A stretch of DNA of 40,000 bases from an uncultured Planctomycetaceae bacterium (GTDB lineage Bacteria > Planctomycetota > Planctomycetia > Pirellulales > UBA1268): NCBI GenBank assembly GCA_903919035.1, contig CAIXGY010000271.1:1-40000 (forward strand), in the 5' to 3' direction. Below are positions 17,347 through 26,031 of this stretch, one piece after another. The number at the start of each line of letters is the position of its first letter. The stretch's first letter is position 1. A program made the position numbers and the translations under genes. The notes under the pieces were generated by a model. The model saw nothing but the letters and a program-made list of their open reading frames with translations. It did not search any database and had not been told where the DNA came from.

Positions 17347-18325
17347 CCAACTCGAAGAGCACGCGATTGATGCCCGGAATCCGCACTGGGCTGAGGTTGT
17401 ACCACCGCGTCAGGCGAAACAGCCCCCGGGTCACGTTACCAGGCCACCGGTCGTTGCCCCGTGCGAAGAGGATCTGCTCGAGCGCCGCCAGCGTGGCCGC
17501 GTCGATGCGGCCTTCCTTGGCGTGCCGCAGGATCTGCAGGTAGGTTCGCTGGATGATGCCGAGGACGAGATTCCGCCGCCCAAGGCGGTCTGCATCGGCC
17601 GCGAATTTGTCGCGGTACATGACCGCAGCCTGGCTGAATTTTTCAAGCAGCAGGGCGGGATCGAACACCTTCCGCTCCTCGGCGATCCTGTAAAAGCAGT
17701 CGGGTTCACCGGCTACGAGCCGGAATCGCACCCCGGCCTGCAGGAGCGCCCGCGTGTGCATTTCCACGTCCTGATGCCGAGGAAATGCCGTGTCGAATCC
17801 GCCCAGTCGCTGCAGAAAGCCGCGGTCCCACATCGGTTGCATCGTCTGCCACGGCAGCTCGTGGCGGAGGAAGTCCTCCAGCGGTCTCTTCGTCTGCGGC
17901 ACCCAGCGCCGAGGGTCGTCGCCGGGCCGCTCGTGAAAGACCTGCATCGTGAACACGGCGAAGTCCAGGCCGCTGTCCCGCATCACGGCCGCGCGAGTTT
18001 CGAGACAATGCGGTGCCAGCAGATCGTCGGCGTCGAGAAACACCACGGTGCGACCGCGGGCCTCGGAGATACCCTGGTTGCGGCACGTGTTGGCGCCTCG
18101 GTTCACCGGTGCCAGAAAGCAGCGAACACGCGGGTCGCGCGAGGCGATGTCGGCCAGCAGATCCTGGCTTCCGTCGGTCGAGGCATCGTCGATCGCGAGC
18201 AGTTCCCAATCACGGAAGGTCTGGGCCTGGACCGACGCGATGGTCTGGCCGATGAAGCCGCGCTTGTTGAAGCTCGGCATGACCACCGATACGAGGGGGG
18301 CGGGATGTGCGGTCGCAGGATTCAT
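17336..18325 (-). CDS. GT2-family glycosyltransferase
   Basis: This 329-residue GT-A enzyme has LVSVVMPSFNKRGFIGQT at the N-terminus, LLAIDDASTDGSQDLL and ARGRTVVFLDADDLLAPH with the DxD site near residue 100. Further on come DVEMHTRALLQAG and a basic C-terminal third. It stands alone on the minus strand between plus-strand genes, with a 74-base divergent gap to the GT4 at 18400. ATG 18325 starts the conserved region; the longer frame to 18400 would run through that gap. It overlaps the AsnB-like gene end by 11 bases. Confidence 0.9.
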   Translation of the reverse strand: MNPATAHPAPLVSVVMPSFNKRGFIGQTIASVQAQTFRDWELLAIDDASTDGSQDLLADIASRDPRVRCFLAPVNRGANTCRNQGISEARGRTVVFLDADDLLAPHCLETRAAVMRDSGLDFAVFTMQVFHERPGDDPRRWVPQTKRPLEDFLRHELPWQTMQPMWDRGFLQRLGGFDTAFPRHQDVEMHTRALLQAGVRFRLVAGEPDCFYRIAEERKVFDPALLLEKFSQAAVMYRDKFAADADRLGRRNLVLGIIQRTYLQILRHAKEGRIDAATLAALEQILFARGNDRWPGNVTRGLFRLTRWYNLSPVRIPGINRVLFELVTR

Positions 18326-18399
18326 GGGGGCCACGGGCCGGCGGCGTGATCGTGGTACATTAGCACGATCGTCGGTCCACGGGTCTGGTCCGCCCCCCA

Positions 18400-19683
18400 A
18401 TGCGCATCCTCACGGTCGTCTTCAACCTGGAAAAGGGGGGCACGCAGCGGGCCGCCCAGAACTTTGCCGAGGCATACCTCGGCGACGGCCATGACTCCCG
18501 CCTGCTCGCGATGCGGGCCGGGGGTGTTCGGGAGGTTGAACTCCGTGAGCGGGGCGCATGCCTCTGGACGTCGTTGGACGACCGCACCGCAGCCGAGATC
18601 GCAGCCTGGCGGCCCGAGGTCGTCCATCTGCACTCCCACGGCCTCGAACCGGCCGAGGTCCGGGCCGTGGTCGCGGCGGCTCCGGGAGCGACGGTGGTCG
18701 AGACCAACGTCTTCTCCCGTCCATCGGCCTGGGTGCGCGACGTCGACATCAGCTTTCAATTGAGCCCGTGGTGCGCGTGGCTGTACGTGACCCGCGGCGG
18801 GCCTGCCGCCAAGACTGCCGTCGTGCCCAACCCGATTCGCGCCGAAGGCTTTCGCCGTGTGTCCGCCGAGGCGATCGCCCGGTTCCGCACCCGGCACGGC
18901 GTGGGTGAGCAGGAGCTGCTGCTGGGCCGGGTCGGACAGGCGTATCGCCGCAAGTGGTCGCCGCTCTTGGTCGATGCGTTCGAGCACGTCAGGCGCGCGG
19001 GTGTCCCGGCCAAACTCCTGGTCGTCAACGCCCCCGAGTCGATCCTGCATCGTGCCCGGCGGTCACCCTGGGCGGCTGACGTCGTGACGATCGAGCGGAT
19101 CATCGGCGACGAGGCCTTGAGCGAGGCGTATTCGGCGATGGATGTCTTCGTCCATGCGGCGGACCAAGGGGAGAGCTTTGGCATCGTGCTCACGGAGGCG
19201 ATGCTCTGCGAGACGCCCTGCGTCACGTTCAGCACGCCGTGGGAAGACAACTCGCAGCCCGGCGTGGTGGGCAACATGCAGGGCGGCATCGTGGCCACGA
19301 CGCCGTGGGGTTTTGACCGGGCCCTCGAGCGGCTCTGCCGCGATCCGGACCTCCGCCGTGCCTTGGGCAGGGCCGGACGGGAGAAGGTGTTGCGGGACTA
19401 CGAATCCACGGCCGTCGCGCGCGAGGCGCTTCGGCTCGCCACGGCGGCGAAGTCGATTGCCGCATCGCCTCCGACGCGAGCGGACGTGCTCGCGATGTAT
19501 CGCGACGCCGCCGATGCTCCGTCGTGGCTCACGTCGACGGCACTCGGACGGTGGCCGCGGCTGCAGTTGACCCGGTACACGACGGGATATGAGCCCTGGC
19601 GGCGACTTGGCGAAAAGTGTGTCCGGGTGGCCGGTCGGCGGCTCGGCTTGTGGTCGGGCACGGACGGGACCGTAACGCCATGA
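18400..19683 (+). CDS. GT4-family glycosyltransferase
   Basis: This 427-residue GT-B enzyme starts MRILTVVFNLEKGGTQRAAQ, the usual GGxxR acceptor loop. The C-domain has LGRVGQAYRRKWSPLLVDAF and VFVHAADQGESFGIVLTEAM with the donor-site glutamates, followed by LCETPCVTFSTPW. A tail of about 60 residues after the GT domain (from about 365) is basic and not obviously conserved. The stop overlaps the next GT4 start as ATGA (19680-19683). A TACATT hexamer at 18356-18361 could be a -10 box in the divergent gap. Confidence 0.9.
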   Translation: MRILTVVFNLEKGGTQRAAQNFAEAYLGDGHDSRLLAMRAGGVREVELRERGACLWTSLDDRTAAEIAAWRPEVVHLHSHGLEPAEVRAVVAAAPGATVVETNVFSRPSAWVRDVDISFQLSPWCAWLYVTRGGPAAKTAVVPNPIRAEGFRRVSAEAIARFRTRHGVGEQELLLGRVGQAYRRKWSPLLVDAFEHVRRAGVPAKLLVVNAPESILHRARRSPWAADVVTIERIIGDEALSEAYSAMDVFVHAADQGESFGIVLTEAMLCETPCVTFSTPWEDNSQPGVVGNMQGGIVATTPWGFDRALERLCRDPDLRRALGRAGREKVLRDYESTAVAREALRLATAAKSIAASPPTRADVLAMYRDAADAPSWLTSTALGRWPRLQLTRYTTGYEPWRRLGEKCVRVAGRRLGLWSGTDGTVTP

Positions 19684-20750
19684 GACTGACGTACTGCTGG
19701 ACCGAGCCATCGGGATACCTGGCCGCGTGCATCGCCGAACTGGCCGGCCGGCCGGGCGTCGAGGTGTCGCTTCTGACATGGGAGATCCATGAGTCGGCTC
19801 CGTTCTCCACCGCGGCCCTGGGCGGCTCCCACGCCCGCGTCTTGGGTCGCAGGGAGCGGGACGACGGCCCCCTCGTCGAGCGGCTCGTCGCCGAGACGAA
19901 TCCCGACGTGGTCTTCATCTCCGGTTGGGCGCATCCGCCCTACACGGGGCTGCTGAAATCGCCGCGGCTCACCGGGGTGAAATTCGTCATGGGCGCCGAC
20001 ACGCCGATTCGCTTCGACTGGAGGCAGCGGCTGGCCCCGTTTCGCATCGGCGGACTCCTCCGGCGGCTCGACGGCGTGGTCGTGCCTGGTGAACGCGGCT
20101 ACCAGTTGATGCGCTACTGGGGCGTGCCGGGCCGGAAGGTCACCCGCCTGCTCTACGGCATCGACTATCGGCTGTTCGCCGGGGCCGGGGCCGCCCGATG
20201 CACCGGCGGAGCCCCCTGGCCTCGATCCTTCCTCTTTGCGGGACGCTATGTCGACGTGAAGGGTCTCGATCTGCTCATCGACGCCTACCGGTCCTACCGG
20301 CGGGCCGTCGCGGACCCGTGGCCGCTCCTCACCTGCGGCACCGGCCCGTTGGCGACCATGCTGGCGGCAGAGCCCGGTGTGACCGACCTCGGATTCCTCC
20401 AGCCGGCGGAACTCGCCCAGGCCTTCCAGAGGGCCGGCGTGTTCGTGCTGCCCAGTCGCCATGAGCCGTGGGGCCAGGTGATCGTGGAGGCCGCAGCGGC
20501 CGGATTGCCCGTGATCTGCACCCAGGCCTGCGGGGCGGGTGCAGACGTCGTTCGGGATTTTCACAACGGGCTCGTCGTGCCGACCGCCGACGCTCCGGCG
20601 CTGGCTTGGGCGTTTCGCTGGATGCACGGCCATGCCGACCGGCTGCCGGGCATGGGCGCGAGTGCTCAGGTCGCGGCGGCAGCCTACGGGGCCGAACGCT
20701 GGGCCGACACGCAGGTGGCGATGGCCAGCCGAATCGCGGCGGCGGATTGA
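19680..20750 (+). CDS. GT4-family glycosyltransferase
   Basis: This 356-residue GT-B enzyme opens with MRLTYCWTEPSGYLAACIAE and has a C-domain with FLFAGRYVDVKGLDLLIDA and FVLPSRHEPWGQVIVEAAAA. The PSRHEPWG-x4-EA block is a well-known GT4 donor-site signature. The translated end is followed after 18 bases by the second AsnB-like gene with its own strong ribosome-binding site. It is coupled to the preceding GT4 through a four-base overlap, so the two probably add consecutive sugars. Confidence 0.91.
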   Translation: MRLTYCWTEPSGYLAACIAELAGRPGVEVSLLTWEIHESAPFSTAALGGSHARVLGRRERDDGPLVERLVAETNPDVVFISGWAHPPYTGLLKSPRLTGVKFVMGADTPIRFDWRQRLAPFRIGGLLRRLDGVVVPGERGYQLMRYWGVPGRKVTRLLYGIDYRLFAGAGAARCTGGAPWPRSFLFAGRYVDVKGLDLLIDAYRSYRRAVADPWPLLTCGTGPLATMLAAEPGVTDLGFLQPAELAQAFQRAGVFVLPSRHEPWGQVIVEAAAAGLPVICTQACGAGADVVRDFHNGLVVPTADAPALAWAFRWMHGHADRLPGMGASAQVAAAAYGAERWADTQVAMASRIAAAD

Positions 20751-20768
20751 CGCGGGAGGAGCGGCGGC

Positions 20769-22622
20769 ATGTGTGGCATCGCGGGAATCGTCGGGGCCGA
20801 TCGCCAGGAGATCGAGGCCGCGCTGCGCCGCATGGTGCCCGCCATGCTCCATCGCGGGCCCGACGACTCGGGGTTCGAGTTCCTGCCGACCACGCTCGCC
20901 GGCCGGCCGGTCACGGCGGGTTTTGGTTTTCGACGGCTGGCAATCCTCGATCTTTCGCCTGCCGGGCACCAGCCGATGCTCAATGCCGAGACCGGCGACT
21001 GCCTGATCTTCAACGGCGAGATCTACAACTTTCGAGACCTCAAGGCCGAGTTGGAGGCGGACGGCTGTCGCTTCCGCAGTTCATCCGACACGGAAGTGTT
21101 GCTGCAGGCGCTCGGCCGGTGGGGCGATCGCGCCCTCGAGCGACTGGAGGGCATGTATGCCTTCGCGTTCTATCGAGCCGAAGATCGTCGCGTGCTCATC
21201 GCCCGGGATCCACTGGGCATCAAGCCGCTGTACGTGGCCGAAGTGGAAGGACGATTCCTCTTCGCCAGCGAGATCCGTACGCTCCTGGCGTCGGGCCTCG
21301 TGCCCCGCGACCTCGACGCGGATGGGATCGCGGGGATGCTGGCCTTCGGATCGGTGCAAGGCCCGCGCACCGTCTACGAGCGGATCCGGGAGTTTCCGGC
21401 CGCGCATTGCCGATGGCTGGAATCCACCCCGCGGTCGTTCTGGGAGTTGCCGGCGGTGCGGGCCGGCTCGGATGTCGACGCGGCATCCATGGTGCGCCAC
21501 CGGGTCCAGCACGCCGTCCGCCGCCACCTCGTGGCCGACGTGCCGGTCGGCATCTTCCTCTCCGCGGGCATCGACAGCACGATTATCGCTGCCTGCGCGG
21601 CCGATGCCGGTGCCCGCGTCACGGCCTTCACGGTGGGGATCGGCGACCGCTACCCCGATGACGAGGTCGCCGTGGCCACGGCGACCGCCCGGGATCTCGG
21701 TATTCCCCACCGTGCCGTGCCGATCGAGACCACCACGCTCCCGGGTCTGTTCCAGCGGTGGATCGATTCGCTCGACAGTCCCTCTATCGACGGGTTCAAC
21801 ACGTATCTCGTCACCAAGGCTCTCGCCGATCAGGGCATCAAGGTGGGGCTCTCGGGACTCGGCGCGGACGAACTGTTCGGCGGATATCCCGTGTTTCACA
21901 CTGCCCCGAGGCTCGCCCGGCTGCTCCGCGCGGTGCCCGGCCCGGTGCGTTCGGCATCCGCGCCGCTGGCCGCAGCCATCCTGCGGTCGGCGGGCCGGGC
22001 AGGACCGGCGGAGAAACTGTCCTCGATCCTGGCTGGACGACCCGACCTAGCCGACGTGGTCGTCGGGCTGCGTCGGATCGCTTCGGACCGTACCCTCGCG
22101 ACCCTGGGGCTTCGCCCGATCGACGGGGTGCGCCGCCCGGCCGTGGCCGGTGACGCCTTCAACGTGATTTCCCGGATCGAGGTGGCGCACTACATGCGGA
22201 ACACGCTGCTTCGCGATTCCGATGCCAACAGCATGGGCCATTCGCTCGAACTGCGGGTGCCGTTTCTCGACCTGCCGCTGGTGGAGGCGGTCGCCGCGTT
22301 GCCGGGCGGGGTGAAGGAAGCCCGGGGCGGTCCCGGGAAACGGCTGCTCCGCGAGGCATCGAGCGGTCACCTCCCGTCGGCCGTCGTGGCCCGCCGCAAG
22401 ACTGGCTTTCGCCTGCCGATCGGCGACTGGATTCGAGGCGACATGCGCGACTTTTGCGAACACGCGATCGCATCGGCCGCGTCGATTCCGGTGCTGCGGG
22501 GCGACCCGGTTCGCGACGTCTGGCGACGGTATGCCGACGTGCGGGGCCCCGCCCCGTGGGCAAACCCTTTCGCGCTCGTCGTGCTGGGGGCCTGCCTTCA
22601 ACGCCAAGCGGCGGCGCTCTGA
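20769..22622 (+). CDS. asnB: Asparagine synthase-like amidotransferase 2
   Basis: This 617-residue protein has the same layout as the enzyme at 15385: MCGIAG with nucleophile Cys2, HRGPDDSGF, FNGEIYNFRDLK, and GLSGLGADELFGGY. The ATP-pyrophosphatase loop reads SAGIDS (265-270) in place of SGGxDS; Asp269 and Ser270 are kept, so activity is plausible. A ribosome-binding site GGGAGGAG (20754-20761) seven bases upstream fixes ATG 20769. It overlaps the end of the leftward membrane-protein gene by 25 bases (22598-22622). It may amidate a second uronic acid; a classical asparagine synthase role cannot be excluded. Confidence 0.92.
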   Translation: MCGIAGIVGADRQEIEAALRRMVPAMLHRGPDDSGFEFLPTTLAGRPVTAGFGFRRLAILDLSPAGHQPMLNAETGDCLIFNGEIYNFRDLKAELEADGCRFRSSSDTEVLLQALGRWGDRALERLEGMYAFAFYRAEDRRVLIARDPLGIKPLYVAEVEGRFLFASEIRTLLASGLVPRDLDADGIAGMLAFGSVQGPRTVYERIREFPAAHCRWLESTPRSFWELPAVRAGSDVDAASMVRHRVQHAVRRHLVADVPVGIFLSAGIDSTIIAACAADAGARVTAFTVGIGDRYPDDEVAVATATARDLGIPHRAVPIETTTLPGLFQRWIDSLDSPSIDGFNTYLVTKALADQGIKVGLSGLGADELFGGYPVFHTAPRLARLLRAVPGPVRSASAPLAAAILRSAGRAGPAEKLSSILAGRPDLADVVVGLRRIASDRTLATLGLRPIDGVRRPAVAGDAFNVISRIEVAHYMRNTLLRDSDANSMGHSLELRVPFLDLPLVEAVAALPGGVKEARGGPGKRLLREASSGHLPSAVVARRKTGFRLPIGDWIRGDMRDFCEHAIASAASIPVLRGDPVRDVWRRYADVRGPAPWANPFALVVLGACLQRQAAAL

Positions 22623-24538
22623 CGACCCGCCGTTCCCGAGACGATCGGGGGCGGACCGACAGCGGAGCACCGGCGAGCACGTCTGTAGGCCTGGGACGTG
22701 GCCTCGGGCACCGATCCCGCCGGACCGGACGGACACGCCCCGGTGGCAGCATGGACATGCGCCAAGCCGACGAGCACGGCGACGTGCGCGTTGCCGGGAT
22801 CGTACTGCCAGGAGCCCTGTGCCTCGCGCAGCACGTCCTCGAGGGATGGCGAGACAAGCGCGATCGGCGGCGTGGAGGCCGCCGCCCGCGATGCGGCGAT
22901 GGCGAGCCGCAGCCGGGACAGCAGGCGCTCCGAGGCGGCGTCGCGGGCGAGTAATGCGACCGCGAGCAGCAGCGTCGCCGCAAACGCGGCCCGCACTGGT
23001 CTTCTAGGACGTGCGGCAGTGCCGGACGGCGACAGGCCGCTCCCGGCCGCGATGCCGAGCGCCAGAACGGCCAGCAGGGCGTTCGCCGGGCAGTGCATGT
23101 TCCAGTCGAAGAACGAATGCACAGCCAGCGCCGCCGTGGCGGCCCACGCCGCGGGCGCCGCCCACGACAGACCGCGATTCCGCGTTGCGACGAAGCGCAT
23201 CAGCAGTCGGCCCAGGACGGCCGCCAGGCCGATGCCGATACCAGCGCCGATGACGCCGGTTTCCGCGAGTAGTTGGGCGTAGTCGTCGTGAGCGTAGTAG
23301 GACACGAATCTCCCGCGATCAAGCGTACCCGTGAGTTCACCGTAACTCGTCAGCCCGGTCCCCAGCACGGGTGACGCACGAAACATCCGCAGGGCCGTGG
23401 CCGTCTCATCCACCCGTGGATCCGCCAGCATCGCCTGGGCGGATGGTTGCCACGACGCGGGCAGCGTGTCGACGACCCAAGGGCAGGCCCCGAAAAACAC
23501 CAGCACGAAGACGGCCAGGAGTAGCGCGTAGGCCGCGGTCGCGGCGGCCAGCACTCGGCGCGATCGCGGCAGCGGGCACGCCAGCGTGAAAAACACCAGC
23601 ATGCCCAGCAGCAATGCGGCCGCGCCCGCCCGGGAGCGGACTATTTCCCACGACGTGTAGACGCTCGCCGCCGCGAGCATGGCGGCGGTGAGCCAGACGG
23701 CCGGCGGTGGGACGCCACGCTTCCTCATCAGGTGCATCACGACGGCGAGCAGCGCCGGCACCGTGAGGCACAGAGCGCCGGCGAAATGATTGCTGTAGAT
23801 GTAGGGGCCGAATCCGTCTCCCGCGCGGCTGTCGAGCGTCTCGTAACGGCAGTTGCCCGCGGTGACGGTCACCCGTTCGCCCACCCCGCAGGTTCGCAGC
23901 GGCGGTTCCAGGGGGGTGAGCCAATATTCGATCGGTCCCTTCAAGTCGACGCAGCCGAGAATTACGCGGTCCTTCGGCGTGACGGGAAACGCGAGTCCAA
24001 GGATCCACACGAGAGCCCCCGAGACTGCGATCGAGAAGGTGAGCCACCGTCGCCACCGCCCGGCCCTCGCGAGATCCGCCACCACGAACACCGTGACGAG
24101 GCCGAGCAGCAGGCGACGAATGCCGACGGCCGTGGCGGCCGGGTGAACGGCGATTGTGCCCCAGCCACCACCCCCGGCTTCTGCCAACGCCACCTTCCAC
24201 GCCGCGCCGGAGATCGGCGCCAGGCTCATGAGCAGGCGATCGGGCAGCGGCAGGATCTGGAGGCAGGCGATGCCGGCGATGCCCAGGGGCACGAGCATCG
24301 CGAACAGCGGCCGCGGCTCCGACAGCGCCCAGATGAGCGCCGCGGCCGCCAGGGTCGCCTCCAGCGCGAAACGCGGCCAGGCGGCGGTGGCGCCCAGGGC
24401 CAGTGGTGCCACCACTGCGGCGGCGCCCAGCAGGGCGACGCAGATCGATTCCGCAACGCTGGCCGCGCCATGAATCGTCCGTGCGGCGGTGGCCGGCCGC
24501 CCTCCGGTCGCTTCGCCTGCCGCCGCGGGCGTCGTCAC
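22598..24538 (-). CDS. O-antigen ligase/polymerase-like membrane protein 2 (Wzy_C family)
   Basis: This 646-residue protein has about eleven to twelve hydrophobic helices. A large periplasmic loop after about residue 195 includes a cysteine-containing stretch (GNCRYETLD). The Wzy_C signature is near residue 370-410: SPVLGTGLTSYGEL, then YYAHDDYAQLLAETG, where ligases and polymerases have H-N-x-Y-L. The last 100 residues are soluble and carry no clear TPR. The start is GTG 24538, overlapping the stop of the upstream ligase-like gene as GTGA (24535-24538); no ATG is available in frame near that position. It probably polymerises or transfers the glycan, in the inner membrane. The C-terminus overlaps the AsnB-like gene 2. 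Confidence 0.82.
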   Translation of the reverse strand: MTTPAAAGEATGGRPATAARTIHGAASVAESICVALLGAAAVVAPLALGATAAWPRFALEATLAAAALIWALSEPRPLFAMLVPLGIAGIACLQILPLPDRLLMSLAPISGAAWKVALAEAGGGGWGTIAVHPAATAVGIRRLLLGLVTVFVVADLARAGRWRRWLTFSIAVSGALVWILGLAFPVTPKDRVILGCVDLKGPIEYWLTPLEPPLRTCGVGERVTVTAGNCRYETLDSRAGDGFGPYIYSNHFAGALCLTVPALLAVVMHLMRKRGVPPPAVWLTAAMLAAASVYTSWEIVRSRAGAAALLLGMLVFFTLACPLPRSRRVLAAATAAYALLLAVFVLVFFGACPWVVDTLPASWQPSAQAMLADPRVDETATALRMFRASPVLGTGLTSYGELTGTLDRGRFVSYYAHDDYAQLLAETGVIGAGIGIGLAAVLGRLLMRFVATRNRGLSWAAPAAWAATAALAVHSFFDWNMHCPANALLAVLALGIAAGSGLSPSGTAARPRRPVRAAFAATLLLAVALLARDAASERLLSRLRLAIAASRAAASTPPIALVSPSLEDVLREAQGSWQYDPGNAHVAVLVGLAHVHAATGACPSGPAGSVPEATSQAYRRARRCSAVGPPPIVSGTAGRQSAAAWR

Positions 24539-26031
24539 GCCGCCTCCCTGGACGCCGGACGGCCGGACGGCTCCATCCGCACGGGTGCCGGGAGCGGGAG
24601 CGGTCGGAGCCACGGGCCGCCGATGGGGGCGGTGGCCGACCAGCCCACGAGCAGCAGCACGAGCATCCCCATTCCACCGGGCGAGAAGAGCACCGACTCC
24701 GTGAGATTGATCAGCAGTACTGCCATGAACACGGTGAACGGCACGATGCCGCCGCGGGTCGACCGCGCCCCGAGCATGAAAATCCAGCCGAACACGAGGA
24801 TCGCGAGCGGATACCCGAGTTCCTCGATCACGGCCAGCGGCATCACGCCCTTTTCGACCGTGAACATGATCGGCAGCCCGAAGATGGGATCGCGGGCGAT
24901 GCCGTTCCACTCGTCCTCGGAGGAATTGACGCCGAAGCCGATGCCGGAATACGGGTGTGCGGCGATGTTTTCCAGGAGTCGCTCGATGAGGAAGCCGCGA
25001 GCCTGCTGATAGGCCTCGGTCACGTTCGTGACCCCCTCGTTTCCCTTCTGGATGAAGTCCTCGTAGAAATTCGTTACCCGTTCCCAGTTCACGATCAGCA
25101 GCAGCGCGAGCAGTGCGGTGGCCAGGCCCACGCGGGATGCCACCACCTTGGGCGACTTGCGAAAATTCGCCATCAGCCCGCGGCAGGCCTCCGCGATCAG
25201 GCCGAAGGTCATGCTGGCGATGAACGACATGAGCGCCACCCGCGATCGAGACAGATAGACCATCAGCAGGCCCACGAGCAGCATGCCGATCCTCCACTTG
25301 GGCAGCGGACGCATCGTGAGGCACTGCATGCCCACGTAGGCCGAGAGCACGGCCATGATGGGGCCGAAGTTCTGCGGATGCACCATGACCCCCTGGAAGA
25401 GTCCGGGGTTCTTCATGTAGCCCATGCCCAGCGGAATGATCGGGATGCTGGTCACCGCGGCCACCATGAGGCCGCCAAAAATGATTTTTTCGGCGAATTG
25501 CCGCTCGCCCGCGTCCATCCACGACCAGCCCGTGAAGATGGTGAGCACCACGATCGTGAACGAGATGATCTTGAGCAGCGACACGTCGAGCAGGGGGCTC
25601 ACGGCCACCGAGTGGGCCATGATGAGCAGGCAGATCAGCACGGTGTAGGGGATCAGGATCCATCCCTGGCGGGTCGCGCGTGGGCTGCGGCCGGCGGTGA
25701 GCACCGCCACCAAGCAGCAGAAATACACAAGATACCGCAGCAGCGCCGCGGCCTGGGGCACGCCGCCGAGCGTGTGGTTCGTGAGGTTGAAGATGCAGCA
25801 CAGGAACAGCGCTACGATGGCTTGGCTGCGGCCGGCGAACGCGTAGCCCGCGATCAACAGGTAACTGACGGTGGCTGTCGGCGGCGACGCGATGCGCAGC
25901 AGCGTTGCCAGGATCGGCACGACCAGCCTGTTGAGCGGGGTCGGCACGCTCCGCGTGCGCGCACGCCATTCCTCGACCCACTGTGCCGGGGGCGTGACCT
26001 CCGCGCGAGATGTCGCACTGCCGCTGGCCAT
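24535..26031 (-). CDS. O-antigen ligase/polymerase-like membrane protein 1
   Basis: This 498-residue integral membrane protein has around ten hydrophobic segments from residue 30 on and a central loop with GIGFGVNSSEDEWNG, preceded by LLENIAAHPYSGIG, the ligase-type 'P-x-x-G-x-G' element. The second half, FTVEKGVMPLAVIEELGYP, contains the (V)EELG element found near the end of many O-antigen ligases. The ATG at 26031 overlaps the ABC gene stop as TGATG, and the stop overlaps the next ligase-like gene. Ligase and polymerase cannot be told apart here. Confidence 0.84.
   Translation of the reverse strand: MASGSATSRAEVTPPAQWVEEWRARTRSVPTPLNRLVVPILATLLRIASPPTATVSYLLIAGYAFAGRSQAIVALFLCCIFNLTNHTLGGVPQAAALLRYLVYFCCLVAVLTAGRSPRATRQGWILIPYTVLICLLIMAHSVAVSPLLDVSLLKIISFTIVVLTIFTGWSWMDAGERQFAEKIIFGGLMVAAVTSIPIIPLGMGYMKNPGLFQGVMVHPQNFGPIMAVLSAYVGMQCLTMRPLPKWRIGMLLVGLLMVYLSRSRVALMSFIASMTFGLIAEACRGLMANFRKSPKVVASRVGLATALLALLLIVNWERVTNFYEDFIQKGNEGVTNVTEAYQQARGFLIERLLENIAAHPYSGIGFGVNSSEDEWNGIARDPIFGLPIMFTVEKGVMPLAVIEELGYPLAILVFGWIFMLGARSTRGGIVPFTVFMAVLLINLTESVLFSPGGMGMLVLLLVGWSATAPIGGPWLRPLPLPAPVRMEPSGRPASREAA

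Noticed and set aside
22598-25981. A 1127-residue minus-strand open frame
   Set aside because: Its first 481 residues are the shadow of the ligase-like gene at 24535-26031 in another frame; only the part from GTG 24538 has membrane-protein character.
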